DNA of 64,000 nt from Ailanthus altissimus (lineage: Eukaryota > Streptophyta > Magnoliopsida > Sapindales > Simaroubaceae), in contig OX327699.1 in assembly GCA_946807835.1 (NCBI GenBank), positions 1,862,501 through 1,926,500 on the forward strand. The letters are read 5' to 3'. The position numbers and the translations under genes are program-made. Numbering within the stretch: the first letter of the stretch is position 1; the number at the start of each line of letters is the position of its first letter. Positions 34,747 through 46,442 of this stretch are shown one piece after another. The notes beneath the pieces are model-generated. The model had not been told where the DNA came from. It saw nothing but the letters and a program-made list of their open reading frames with translations, and made no database searches.

Positions 34747-35655
34747 TGTTGAAAATTGGTGATTCAACAATTTTGTATGGGCAAGAATTGAGATGAATAC
34801 TAAGAGGAGAGTCATTATGAAGTCAAGTACACATTAGGTGTACAAGGGAGGAGCAAAACGGAAGAAAAAAGACGAGAAATGTTCATGCGGTGGCACTATT
34901 CATAAGGTACTATTCATGCGGTTACTATTTATACGATAAGTTTAGGATATTTCCTGTTTTGGCTCAATTACCTTCTTTAAGTAGGATTAGGACTCCTACA
35001 AGTAAGGACTCTTATTCCAACTAGGTTTAGGGTTTCTAAGGGTGTTTTATTCACTATATAAACCATTCTAAAAACAAGAGAAAGACAAGCATCTAAGATT
35101 TCAAGATGTAATCATAAAAGAGAGAGGAGCTAGGTAGGCACTAAGTGTGTGGTGCATTAGGGTGTTACCTTTGGGGGTGTTTTCTTCTTTAGGTTCTTTG
35201 AGTGAATAAAAGAGAAACACCATAGATTTTTTTGGCTTAGATGCTCAGGCTATTCTTGTGTTCCTTGTAATAATCTCTTATGAGGAGATACTAAGAGGTC
35301 TTGGGGAGTCATAGTGATCAAGGGTAGATGCTTAGAGGTCTCTATGGGAGATACTAAGGGGTCTTGTGGAATCATTGATGATGTAAGAAGATACTTAATG
35401 ATCTATTTCAATAATAAGAAGCTGGATCATAGATCCTCCGTAGACGTAGGCAATTTGGGCTGAACTACGTATATCTTGTGTCTTGTGATTGGTTTGTTTT
35501 CTTTGTCTTTATTGGTGTGTTAATATTATGTGTTCTTACTTATGGTGTGAGTTATGGTTTTCCGCTGCGCATAGAGTAAAAGAGGTATCAAGGTTGTGGC
35601 TTAGTTGATGCCATAGGGGTGTCAAATTAAAGTGCATAGCTTGATATCCTCAACA
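34747..35655 (+). repeat. 5' LTR of element B
   Basis: Starts TGTTGAAAATTGGTG and ends TATCCTCAACA. Colinear with 39531-40444. Confidence 0.92.
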
Positions 35656-35658
35656 AAC

Positions 35659-35670
35659 TGGTATCAGAGC
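35659..35670 (+). other. Primer-binding site of element B
   Basis: TGGTATCAGAGC, three bases after the LTR end, is an exact match to the common initiator-methionine tRNA site of plant LTR elements. Confidence 0.9.
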
Positions 35671-36746
35671 ATGAGTTGAAGTTCAGATTGCAGAGCATAG
35701 GCAGCAGTGTCAGATTATAGAGCAAAGATTGTCAGCCATGAAGACTCACAAATATAAGAGAAGAACAATAGGGAAGATGATTATCTGAAAGAGGAAAAGA
35801 TGATGGCCTTACTGGGGAGTTTTATTTTTGAGTAAGGATCACTCTTAAAAAGGAGACTACCAAGAAGATGGCATCATCTAGGTCCTAGTTAGAAGAATCA
35901 TTCAGATTGGATACAAAATAAAGATGAAAAAAAAGAACAATTAAAATTAAAGGGCAGATCCAAAAGATGTTTAGGGCACTTGAAGGGATAGTCCTAAAAG
36001 AAAGACAAAGATAGAAGGAAGGTGGATTTGCAAGTCTGTCGGATGACTAGGCAAAGACCTTGATAGCATAAGAGCTTCTGGAGGAATCAGTGTCTGATGA
36101 ACGAACTATTTTTTGGGATCTGGGGTAGTGTTTTCATATGAGTCGTGGAGAATTGTTATTTACCAATTGGAGAAATATGACTTACGGTAAGTCATAGGGG
36201 ATTGGTAGAATAAGATTAAGACTACATAGTGAAAAAAATAAGGGAGAGACTAGGTATGAGATTTCATTCCTCATCTTATAAAGACTTAGAAGACTTGAGA
36301 CTGCTAGATCGAAATAGGGAGATTCATGGAAAGTATACGGAAGGAACACTAAATGGGAAAGCAAGAGGATTGAGGGAGTGATAAAGCACAGAGGGAGGCT
36401 ATGTGCTTGTAGAAAAGTGCTTAGAATGGGATCAACATAGGGTTGATTTGAAATAGACCATAAAGCAGCTTTTGATATATCACTTTGTGGCAGGGGTCGA
36501 AAGAGAATGTGTGAGAAGAGTAGCAATGGCGAGAATGGGTTTTCACCATTAAGGGTTATGGTCATGGTGTCTTCGGGACACGGAAGATCATAACTACTCT
36601 AGACATCAGCATTCAGGAATCTTTGGAGACCGTAATCGTAAGAGCCTTAGTTAAGTCGATGACTTAACTTATAGACCATGCTAGTGAGCATTGGTCAATG
36701 AAGGGTGATGGTGATTAGCTTCGTGGAGAGAGATTTTGAATTAAGG
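35671..36746 (+). other. Internal region of element B without recognisable coding
   Basis: A purine-rich sense strand gives short lysine/arginine/glutamate-rich frames with frequent stops. No gag core, zinc knuckle or pol motif is seen. Confidence 0.6.
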
Positions 36747-39527
36747 AGGGGTGACAGGACCCGACCTGAGACCCTCTACTATAGATCCCAGTGGCCCTGC
36801 CGGGCACCCCGACGGAAGTTCCTCCGAACCTAACTGGGTAAGTTGAGAAATTCTGTGAGGCGAACCCCTTTTTAATTCTTGTTACTACTGAGAAGGTCTT
36901 GTAATATACATGAAAATGACATCTTAATTTTTTTAAAAAACGGACAGAGTTTCTCATGTTTTTCGGAAAATCCATATAAATCCTGTAAAGAGATTTCACT
37001 TCTATTTCAAACACATCTCAATACTACCAATTCGGACCTCCGATCCTTTCCAAATCAAATCCAACACAACTCAATTATTCCTTAAAACCGCAAAATGAGC
37101 ATAGTCATGAAAAGCAAAATGGTCATCATAATCTCGAATTCTTTTTTTATTGGTTCAAAATATACATACAAATATACATGCCTACAACTACTATGCATAA
37201 AGTAAAGAATGCTATTTAGCACATTTACTTGTACAAAAATGATCTTCGGATTCGGCCCACTACTCGACAATAGGAGAATTAGTAGCTTGCGTACCGAGAC
37301 CTTCACCTAGGAAAGGAGTTTAGAAAACATAAAACACAAAACGGGTGAGCTAAATGAGCTCAGTGAGTGCAATTAAGATTTTAAATAAAATAACATTATG
37401 TATAGATAGCAAATTCTAAAGTACATGCAGAAATCATGCTTCTAAAACAAAGGTAAAACTGTAAAACGATTTCTAATATCATATGCTAATGAAATCTTGC
37501 CGAGCGGGTTTTATCTACCTCTTTGGAAAACCATATCCAAAAGCTGTATAACATAATAACTGATGTGTGCATATAAATGCATAAATGCTATTAGTAAATC
37601 GAAAACTAGTAAAATCCTCGCTCGGCCATTTTCTTTCTAAACTGTACCAATGGTAACCCTAAAGCTCTATACTCACGCAGCGACTCAACTAGCACCGAAC
37701 ACGTGAGTAGGTCACGGGGCACCTCAACTAGCAGCACGCACAGTGACAACTCAAGACATCTCACTGGCTATGCAGCGAAATCTTACATCGCATGCAATAC
37801 CCCGTACATATAGAGCGACTCACAAAAATCGACATCCCGACTTCTCGGAGTTAGTGACACACCCCCAAGACCTGCCCATATGCACGGGATATATCGGTCG
37901 GGTCTGATACAATCATCACCACTATAATCTGAGGGTACCAATGGCCTTTAAAACAAATGAAGAAATTTTAAAACTGTTTCTCAAATTGATCATGTAAAAG
38001 CATGTCTATGAATATGTAGCAAGATCATAAATCATGGTTATGCATCGAAAGCTCATAAAACATACATATTCATTATGCGAAAACATAATAATCGAAAAGT
38101 AAAAGAAATGGCATATTTCCACTCACAACCGATCCGCGCTCAATTTTGCTCCCAATTTCTGCTCTCGTTATCGCTCTCGGTTATCTTCACCTACGCGCCA
38201 TAAATGACATTTAGAACAAAATCGAATGCTAGAATCTCATTTAACAACTAAACGCCCTAATCGGCACACAAAACCCGGATGCATACTACTTTCCCATTTT
38301 TATTTACGGAGCCATTTAATCTAATCTAACTCACCCTCTGACGCCCTGAAAATTATTGCACGCCCTATAACTTGGTTGGACATAAATGCCCTTCACCTTT
38401 GCAAAATGGACAATTATGTTTCATTTTCTTCATTTTTGGTTTTTCCATCAACCATATACATTCAATTTACAATATGCATCATTTACACACAACAACTCAA
38501 TCAAAACACCACTCAATCTCTAACTTCCATAAAGTGGCAGAATTTCACCCTAGGTTCCAACATATTCCTTTTATTAATTTCTTGTTCCAATTACAACAAA
38601 ATCAAGCCAATTTCATTCTAAATCCCTAATTACAACTAATTGAAATCTCTACAACAAAATCACCAAAAACCCTAATTCTTACCTTGCCAATTTCTTCAAA
38701 TTGATGACTCCTTCAAACTCCATACTAGAAGTCAACTCAATGTAAGCCAAGAATACACATAAGAATGTCAATTGAAGCATTCTAGAAAACACACTTATCA
38801 AACTCATACAACAATGCTTTTCTTACCTCTTTTTCTTGAATTTTCACTAATTGAGGCTTCAATTGAGCTTAGGGATTGGTATGTAACCTTATTTTAGCTT
38901 GATTAAGCATGAAAAATCATGAAAAAAAACTTGAAAAGTCACTGTAGCAGCACCCCCTTCACCTTGCACGAATTTTGTTCTCTTTTGCTCTAAATGGTTG
39001 CTTTTTGTTCACTTGAAAATTCTACACACTTCCAACATATATATACTTATCCATCAATTGACCATTTTGCCCTTCCACTTACTCAAAATTTCTAATTTTC
39101 CATTAGTTCAAATGGAAAGATTTAATTGGTTCCTTTGTAACTATCTAGTTAGAATAGTCAAAGGAACTAACTAGAGTTTCCAACTTGGCAATCCATGAGA
39201 TTACTTCTAATTGGTCAATTCCTTAATATATGGATTGTATTTCTCATCAAAGGCTTGTTCCATACATAACCTTTAAATGAAAATTTATGTAGTAGATTAG
39301 AATTTCCTTTTCTAAACCAATAGAGAAAATTTTCAAAAAATATTCTAGAGTCGTCCGGTGCTCCGATCGAGTGTGAAATTACCAAATTAGGTCTAATATC
39401 TCTCACGTGCACTACAAAGGAAATATTTCTAATAGGGTTAAAATTGAGTAACCCTACGGTGTCTTATTTGCTCTATACCAAAATCTAGGTGCCAATACTA
39501 CTAATAGGGATTGAATATTACAAGGGG
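36747..39527 (-). mobile_element. Solo LTR A4 in the polypurine tract of element B
   Basis: The LTR spans 36752-39522 (2771 bp) and reads TGTAATATTC...GGGTCCTGTCA on the minus strand. AGGGG at 36747-36751 and 39523-39527 is the duplication and is itself part of the tract AAGGAGGGGATT that precedes the 3' LTR of B. It is close to A1 and A2 along its full length. Open frames matching those in A1/A2 lie at 38372-38629 (+) and 37082-37306 (-). Confidence 0.95.
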
Positions 39528-39530
39528 ATT

Positions 39531-40444
39531 TGTTGGAAATTGGTGATTCAACAATCTTGTATGGGCAAAAATTGAGATAAATACCAAGAGGAGAGTCATT
39601 ATGAAGTCAAGTATGCATTGGGTGTTCAAGGGAGGAGAAAAACGGAAGAAAAAAGACGAATACTGTTCATACGACGCACTGTTCATGTATCGGTACTGTT
39701 CATGAAGTTACTATTCATGCGGCAAGTTTAGGATATTTCCTGTTTTTGCTCAATTAACTTCTTTAGGTGGGATTAGGACTCCTACAAGTAAGGACTCTTA
39801 TTCCAACTAGGTTTAGGATTTCTAAGGGTGTTTTATTCAGTATATAAACCCTTCTAAACACAAGAGAAAGACAAGCATTTAAGGTTTCAAGATATAGCCA
39901 TAAGAGAGAATAGAGGAGCTAGGTAGACATTAAGTGCGTGGTGCACTAGGGTGTAACCTTTAGGGGTGTTTTCTTCTTTAGGTTCTTTGAGTGAATAAAA
40001 TAAAAACACTATAGATTCTTTTGGCTTAGATGCTCGGGCTATTCTTGTGTTCCTTGTAAAAATCTTTTATGAGGAGATACTAAAAGGTCTTGGAGAGTCA
40101 TGGTGATCAAGGGTAGATGCTTAGAGGTCTCTATGAGAGATACTAAGGGGTCTTGTGGGATCATTGATGATGTAAAAAGATACTTAGTGATCTATTTCAA
40201 TAATAAAAAGCTGGATCATGGATCCTCCGTGGACGTAGACAATTTGGGCCGAACCACGTATATCTTGTATCTTGTGATTGGTTTGTTTTCTTTGTCTTTA
40301 TTGGTGTGTTAATCTTATGTGCTCTTACTAATGGTGTGAGTTATGGTTTTTCATTGCGTATAGAGTAAAAGGGGTATCAAGGTTGTGGCTTAGTTGATGC
40401 CATAGGGGTGTCAAATTAAAGTGCATGGCTTAATATCCTCAACA
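39531..40444 (+). repeat. 3' LTR of element B
   Basis: Starts TGTTGGAAATTGGTG, three bases after the A4 duplication, and ends TATCCTCAACA before the AAGGA duplication. Confidence 0.92.
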
Positions 40445-40449
40445 AAGGA

Positions 40450-41045
40450 TAATTGCAAGCTCGTCAGATCTTGAAACTTAAACTCCCAAATTTGGTTTGA
40501 GGGGAACAAATATATCAATATTTACATTAATGTAAAGAAAATGACTCATATAGTTACCTGAGGCCCTTCTATCAATCGTTTCTACAATTCTAACCATGGC
40601 ATTGATCATTTTACAAGCCTCATAATTCATGAAAAAAATTGATACTTTTTGAAGCTAGACCCAGATTGAAGCAGGGTTGAAAGGATAAAATATATAGTTA
40701 GCCAAGGCCATACGGAACCTTCAATGCCAATAAGTAGTTATTAAAACTCCACACCACTAGTTGGTCTACACATGATCTACATCTGAAATTAAAATGGAAT
40801 ATGAACATATTACAGCAAGACCAACTTATTCAATAGTGAATGACTCCACCGTCTGCCAAATAGTATAGTTTATACCAATAAACAACTCCTGGTTCATAGG
40901 TAAGAACATAAAAGTTTTCTAACAATTGATAATACAATGCGGTCCTCATTAACTTTTCAAATAGAAGAGTCGAGAGAAACAATTTGAATATTATTGTAGT
41001 AATGAAAAGATCACTGAAATTCTTAGCCAAAGACACCAAATCCAT
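40450..41045 (-). pseudogene. LINE ORF1-like DUF4283 domain, degenerate
   Basis: From 41045 down: a possible start MDLVSLAKNFSDL, then VVWSFNNYLLALKVPYG (about 40745), ANYIFYPFNPASIWV, a stop, LQKVSIFFMNYEACKMI and NAMVRIVETIDRRASG, ending NVNIDIFVPLKPNLG near 40500. The order matches DUF4283 nucleic-acid-binding domains: the gPWtF..nllvlk block, the FWVQ block, the IG.VL.VD block and the ID..KPL block. These begin the ORF1 of plant LINEs. It continues at 34741 beyond element B. A DUF4283 host gene is possible but less likely in this setting. Confidence 0.65.
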
Positions 41046-41102
41046 AATCTGCCACTCCTAAACTTCAGAGTGAGAACCTAAGTCTAGAGGGTATCAATAA
41101 TA

Positions 41103-41925
41103 ATTGTAAGTTGCTTATAGATGCCTTGTTGAGATTTATGCAGTCCACACATACTCTCTATTGGCTATCCTTTTATTTACCACAACCATATTGGAAAGTC
41201 AATTCAAGTATAACTTTTCGAATCAATACAACTTTTAATAGTTGGTCTATCTCACCACTTGTAATCTTGTTCCACTTAGGCATGAATTTTTTTTTCCTTT
41301 ACTTCATTAGTGGATAAGTGTTTATCAATGCTCAGCTTGTGACATATTACCTCCAAATCGATCCCATCCATGTCTTTATAAAATCATATAAAGACATCTT
41401 GGTTCTTCTTTAACAATTCTATCTTCTCAAATTTATCATTCTCGGTCATATTGGTGCCCCCAAGTACCTTTCTATCGGCTGAGGAGGAGTCTATCTGTAC
41501 TTAAATTTTCTCTTTAATATAAGGGGCACATAATCTTTCTCTTCCTACACTTGAGAAAGCCTTTTTGGCAACAATGTTTTAATTGCTATTTTGCTATAGA
41601 TGTTTCGTCTTTGGAAGAGGTTGAAGTAAGATGTTATTTTGTGAAGACGACATGTTCTTATATTCTACCTTATTGTCTTCACCCTTCCCATATTCTTTTG
41701 CCTTGACATCAATTTTAAATTCTTTCAACTTCTTCAACTTTCTAAGCCTCATAAGCTTAAGGAAATTAGCATAACATTCCTTAGCTTAAAGTTGTTCCAC
41801 CTTGATATCTAATATACCCTTTTCACCGGTCAACATATATCTAACTACTTGGTGTAGACTTTATGGAATTACTTCCATGAAGTGTAGACAATACCTCCCT
41901 ACTAAGTATTGTAAGAGAAAGGTAA
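41103..41925 (-). pseudogene. Tat-like gypsy pol fragment: end of protease to start of RT
   Basis: From 41925 down: text like the post-protease segment (VRYMLTGEKGILDIKVEQL, AKECYANFLKL, about 41750-41850), then NMTENDKFEKIELLKKNQDV and FYKDMDGIDLEVICHKLSID (about 41330-41460). The last matches the conserved DMPGIDP..H.L.ID block just before gypsy reverse transcriptase. Stops occur throughout. It is cut off near 41100 by the LINE segment and at 41926 by LTR C6. Confidence 0.8.
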
Positions 41926-43290
41926 TGTATGCTAAAACAATCTAGTGTAAGCGTACGCTATCGTATCAAGTAATACAGGGGTTAAGTCCAAATTATCGTT
42001 CCCATAAAGATTATTGTATCTATTTCTTTTAATCAATTACTAAAATTAGTCTATTTTACCTTTATTTAAAAAATTCTAAGATGGATTTTAATTAATTAAA
42101 CTACTGTTAACAATTAATGTAATTTAATAACAAAAGCAATTAAAGATTGAATTCATTAATTAGGAAGCAATCTAGGGTTTTGACTAATCTCTTAGTATTT
42201 CATTGAATTCATTAATCCCTTAGTTACTCCCTGAATACCAATTGATTGGCTAGATACTAATCTCATCATAAGCCTCCATCTATGGTCGAATGAATATCAC
42301 ACCACTAACAATTACCTATATGCCTATGGTAATCTGAATAAGATGTAATTCATTAAGAATAAGTTTAAATCAAACCATACATACCACCTAGATATATGTC
42401 TATCCTAGATAGAACTCATATTTGTTACCTTATGATCATGCATCAAACTATCTTAGGCTAAACATGGTTCCTAAAACATTCCAAATAATGATCTGGTATA
42501 ATGAAAGCATTAAAATCAAGATAGAATGAATCAATTATGCTGTATCACGTTTATAAGTAAGAGTTTATAAAATTCAACTACATAGTAGTTTCAAAACATC
42601 TAACACTAGATTAAAAGAGTTTAGCTCATGATTAACACAAGAGTATCAAGGAAAGAATTAAAAAATATCGGGAACAAGATCATCTAATAAAAAGAAGACA
42701 GAGAATAACACAAGTGACTTCTTGGGTTGCTCTTCTTTCTTCTTAAACCGAATGCACAAGAACTTGTTCTCCAATCTTCAATAATTTGCCTTGATCTCTT
42801 GATTTGATTGTGAATTTATTTTTTTCTATATTTGCCTCTGAAATTTTGTGTCTATTTGAGCTGGAAAGTATTCTTTTTATACGTGCTTTGAAACCTTAAG
42901 GACGAGGGCCTTTGAATCCCACTTGAATTAAGATTGAAATAGGCTTTTAATCACTTATTATGTAAGTGCCACGACGCTGAGACCTAGGGAAGTAGTTCCT
43001 ATTTTCTTAGATTCGATACCGCAACGCTGGCAAGCCATTGTTGTAGTGTTCCACGTACTGCCAATGGGCGCTGTAGCGCCCACCCTTAGCGCTCAAGCCT
43101 TGTTTCTAGCAGCCGAGTATTTTGAGCACATCTCGTTCATTTTTCGTTTGCTTCACCCCCCGTTTGTTCTTATTTATTACATTTTGCCTCTATTTAAGAT
43201 TAAAATCACTAATAAATAACTAAATATTCATAATTTAGAGGAAAATATCCAAGTCAGGTACTAAATATACTATATAATTATGCCCTATCA
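41926..43290 (-). mobile_element. LTR C6, 3' LTR of an Athila-like gypsy element
   Basis: In its own orientation it starts TGATAGGGCATAATTATAT, right after a polypurine-like tract, and ends near CATTACC. It is a diverged relative of C3 with the same block order (ACTATCGTATCAAGTAATA at 41955-41980; TATATGCCTATGGTAATC; TATGTCTATCCTAGATAG). It links the solo LTRs of family C to an internal region. Short G+C-rich palindromic words at 43015-43105 are the counterpart of the C3 array. No clean target duplication is seen (GGTAA against ATTAC). Confidence 0.75.
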
Positions 43291-43335
43291 ATTACCCCAA
43301 AACTTAAGACTATGCTCGTCCTCGAGCAAAATAAA
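43291..43335 (-). other. Polypurine tract and conserved leader to the 3' LTR
   Basis: On the minus strand: TGCTCGAGGACGAGCATAG, then TTTTGGGGTAAT just before the LTR. The CTCGAGGACGAGCA block followed by a G-rich tract is a common end of Athila/Tat internal regions. Confidence 0.75.
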
Positions 43336-43499
43336 AACAAACAAAAATAATAAAAGCTAACTGTTAAATAATGAAAAACTAACAAAATAAATCTAAACCA
43401 AGGAAGTGTTTCCCTTACCCCCAAACTTAAAATAAGCCATGTCTCATGACAGTAGTAAAAGAACAAAATTGGAACACTTCTTTGTGTATGTAGGTTGAG

Positions 43500-44640
43500 A
43501 CTCAGTCACTGTTGTGGTCATCTTCCATCGCCTCATCATCCTCTTTATTGTCTTCTTCATCATTGTCATTGGCATCCTCAGCTGGAGCATTAAGAGGTGG
43601 TAGAGGGGCATACTGTGGGAAAAGATGGTAAGACACTAGTGTCCATCCCAAAATGTGCTAGTATAAGCCGCAAGACTTGATCACAATAAATAACATGAGT
43701 TTGAAAATAAGTTAAGTGAGACTCAATGCGATCAAGACGCTTCTCAAAGGAAGGTGGAGTTGGTGGGTTGGATGCTAGAGGTAATTGCTGCTATAATGAC
43801 TGTGCAGGTTATGGGTCCTGTTGCCCTTACCCATCTGTAATATGTGTAATCACTCTATAGTCCAAGACATGTGCTGGATGAAGAAGCTCCTTAGAAGGTG
43901 CCCACTCGACTTTAGCTCGGGTGCACAATGTAGTGATCAAGGATGGGCAATAGAGACCCATTTTTATATTCTAGATAGCATATAAGATATTGTCCTTAAT
44001 AACTTTCTCAATGTCAATCGAATGGCCAGTTAAAATAGCATAGAAGATGATAGCTCGGGATGCTGTAATGGAACTGAGGTGACGTATAGGCATAAGGCGA
44101 GCAGCTATAAAATAGTGCCATGCTTTGTACTAACAGTGCATATATTTGGTCGAAAACTCTTTAGGAATGTCTCTAACATATTCTCAAACTGCACCTAGAG
44201 CGAGAAAATTAATTATTTTATTATAGTTCGGCTCTTTCATGAGCTGTTCATAGTCATTATTTTTTAGGGGTTGAGTGCCAAAAAAATGCATTAATAGCTA
44301 TGCTAGAGAATTTCATGTAATGCCTGCTTACAAATACTTGGAAATTTTGATGCTCCTGGGCATTAGCATAAAAGTCTCGACTTATCGGGATAACTGTTGC
44401 ATTAGGCTAGGCATATAGTCTTTCTTATTTTATGTCTCTAATTTTCTGTTGTATATATGAGTAATCGATGGCCTGGAACCAAAAACCCCTTTCTAGTATA
44501 GCTTTTCTCTTGATGAGATATTCATTGTGACCATCGAAAGCCTTTTTGAAGATAAACCGGTTTGTGTCATATGTAGCAGATGAAGAAGCTATGGATTTCT
44601 TAGATTTATGTGGAGGCATGGTGACTGTGCCTGTAACAAA
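43500..44640 (-). pseudogene. Athila-like third ORF (plant transposon protein domain), degenerate
   Basis: A start at about 44618 gives MPPHKSKKSIASSSATYDTN, then RFIFKKAFDGHNEYL and KRKAILERGFWF. This basic N-terminus followed by an 'RGF' segment is typical of the ORF downstream of integrase in Athila-type elements. The middle is broken by stops. The C-terminus near 43510-43600 is strongly acidic (AEDANDNDEEDNKEDDEAME) and ends in a stop. The position between integrase and polypurine tract supports the assignment. The role of the protein is not established. Confidence 0.6.
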
Positions 44641-46440
44641 AAAATAGACACTCTTAATTTTGTGGATCATAATATAACTACTCCGCAATATCTCTCCTAT
44701 CACAACGGAAAAATATAATGTAATGGGAATGTAATCTAAGTGGCCACAATAACGTAGCAAGACCATAATGATATTGCATGGTATATACAGAATAAATTTA
44801 CACAAGTAAAAATCACATGAATACAACTGTAACAATGTTCTAACCTTTAATGATTTGACCTCTATAGCACAATTCCAACATTAATAACTTTATTTAGCAT
44901 GTCATGGTAAAAACAATTTTCACAACACTTCTGTAACTATAATTTAGGTACACTCTATCAATAAATCTAAGTAACAAAGTTGCATCATCAATCCATCCAA
45001 CTAATAAGTGATTCGAGGGTCAATAAACAACTCTTAACTAAATATAATGACAACTTGTTAATCTAAGAGTTACGAAATGATAACATGATTAGGTATCCAC
45101 GTATTTTAAAGCAAATATTCAAATGTGCACAAAACCATCACCAAAATATGTATGATATGAAATAAAATGATCAAATTAATGAGGAATGTTGATGTAATGC
45201 CTAAATGCCCTAAGAAATTGAAGGAATGTGTAACTTGTATGCAAAATCAAAAATGGGTGGTGGGATGTTTCCTTTAGAGTAATTCAGACTTAGTGAGTGA
45301 AGGTGTGTGAATTTTGTGGTTTGATTGTATTATGGGTATGATTTGCAGTTAATTTTGAAAGTGTGTGAGGTTCAAATTTAGGGTGAATTTGGTGTTTTAA
45401 GGATTGGGGGTTTTTTCTTGGGATTTGGGATTATGAGAGGAGAGGGGAGTTGTAAGAGAAAAATAGGGAAAGAAGGTTAAAAAAAAACTTTTTCCTATGT
45501 TGATGTCATAACACTGGTTGCACCAACGTCTGGGTAAGTGTTAAACTTGCTCAAGTCTCAGTGCTATGGCACTGAGAGACTAGCGTCGCAGTGCTACGGC
45601 ACTGGAGACTAGCGTTACAGCACTGTACTCTTAAGTTAGGGGTGCTACAGAGTTGGAAAACCAGCACAAAAGCGCCAACGCTTGGGCAAGGTTCTCTTGT
45701 TTTTTATAAGGCACTAGCACTGCGGCACTGTAGGTTCTGTATTGTAGCGTCGTATAGCTGGTAAGCCAGTGCTGTGGTGTTGGTGAGCTAGTGCTACGAT
45801 GCTGAGTCTCTTCTAATGCTTTTTTTTTGTGTTTAACTTAAGCTTCTAATACTAAGAATGCATGATGAAAAATTATTAAAATAAGAGAAATATAAAATAC
45901 TTAAAAATTAAAATTAAATGATACTAAGCTTGTGTTGCCTCCTAAGAAACACTTAGTTTAACATCATTAGCTCGATGTAATGATCCCACGGTTACTTGTG
46001 TTCAACCAAATCGACGCTGAATTTCTGTTGATCTATGTATCCTCCATGATAATGCTTGAGACGCTGGCCATTCACCGTAAATGAAGCTTAAGTGTTTAGA
46101 TCCTTAATTTCAACAGCTCTATGTGAATAAACTGTGATAATTTAGAATGATCTGGACCATCAGAACTTGAGTTTCCCAGAAAATAATTTCAGACGTGAAT
46201 TATAGAGCAACACTATTGTCATTTTTCAAATGAACGCTGAAGTATATTTTTATCATGCCATTATTTTGTCTTTTTCTTATAAAGCTTATCATTCTCATAC
46301 GCTTGTAGACGAAACTCATCTATGGTGGTGAGCTAAAGTAAGCACTTCTCACCCACAGCTCAGAGATCGAAATTAAGGGCTTTAATGGCCCAATATGCTT
46401 TATGTTCCAACTCCAAAGGTAGGTAACAATATTTTCCAAA
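44641..46440 (-). other. Non-coding spacer of the Athila-like element
   Basis: It lies between integrase and the third ORF on the minus strand. No domain is readable over most of it; 45900-46440 probably still holds the integrase C-terminal part in broken frames. Bases 45520-45830 contain a dense cluster of short palindromic words (AGTGCTACGGCACT, AGTGCTATGGCACT and variants). Confidence 0.45.
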
Positions 46441-46442
46441 AA

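Larger units (their letters stand above)
34742..40449 (+). mobile_element. Non-autonomous LTR retrotransposon B with AAGGA target duplication
   Basis: The LTRs are 34747-35655 (909 bp) and 39531-40444 (914 bp), TGTTG...CAACA, nearly identical by eye. AAGGA flanks both ends (34742-34746, 40445-40449). The internal region is about 1.1 kb (35656-36751 plus 39528-39530) after removing nested solo LTR A4. It has a methionine-tRNA primer-binding site but no protease, RT or integrase. A minus-strand frame at 36182-36565 is uncharacterised and probably chance. Such elements depend on proteins from autonomous relatives. It splits a LINE ORF1. Confidence 0.92.

Noticed and set aside
36182..36565. 127-codon minus-strand frame in element B
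   Set aside because: It mirrors a purine-rich sense strand, giving Leu/Ser/Pro-rich text, and has no recognisable domain.
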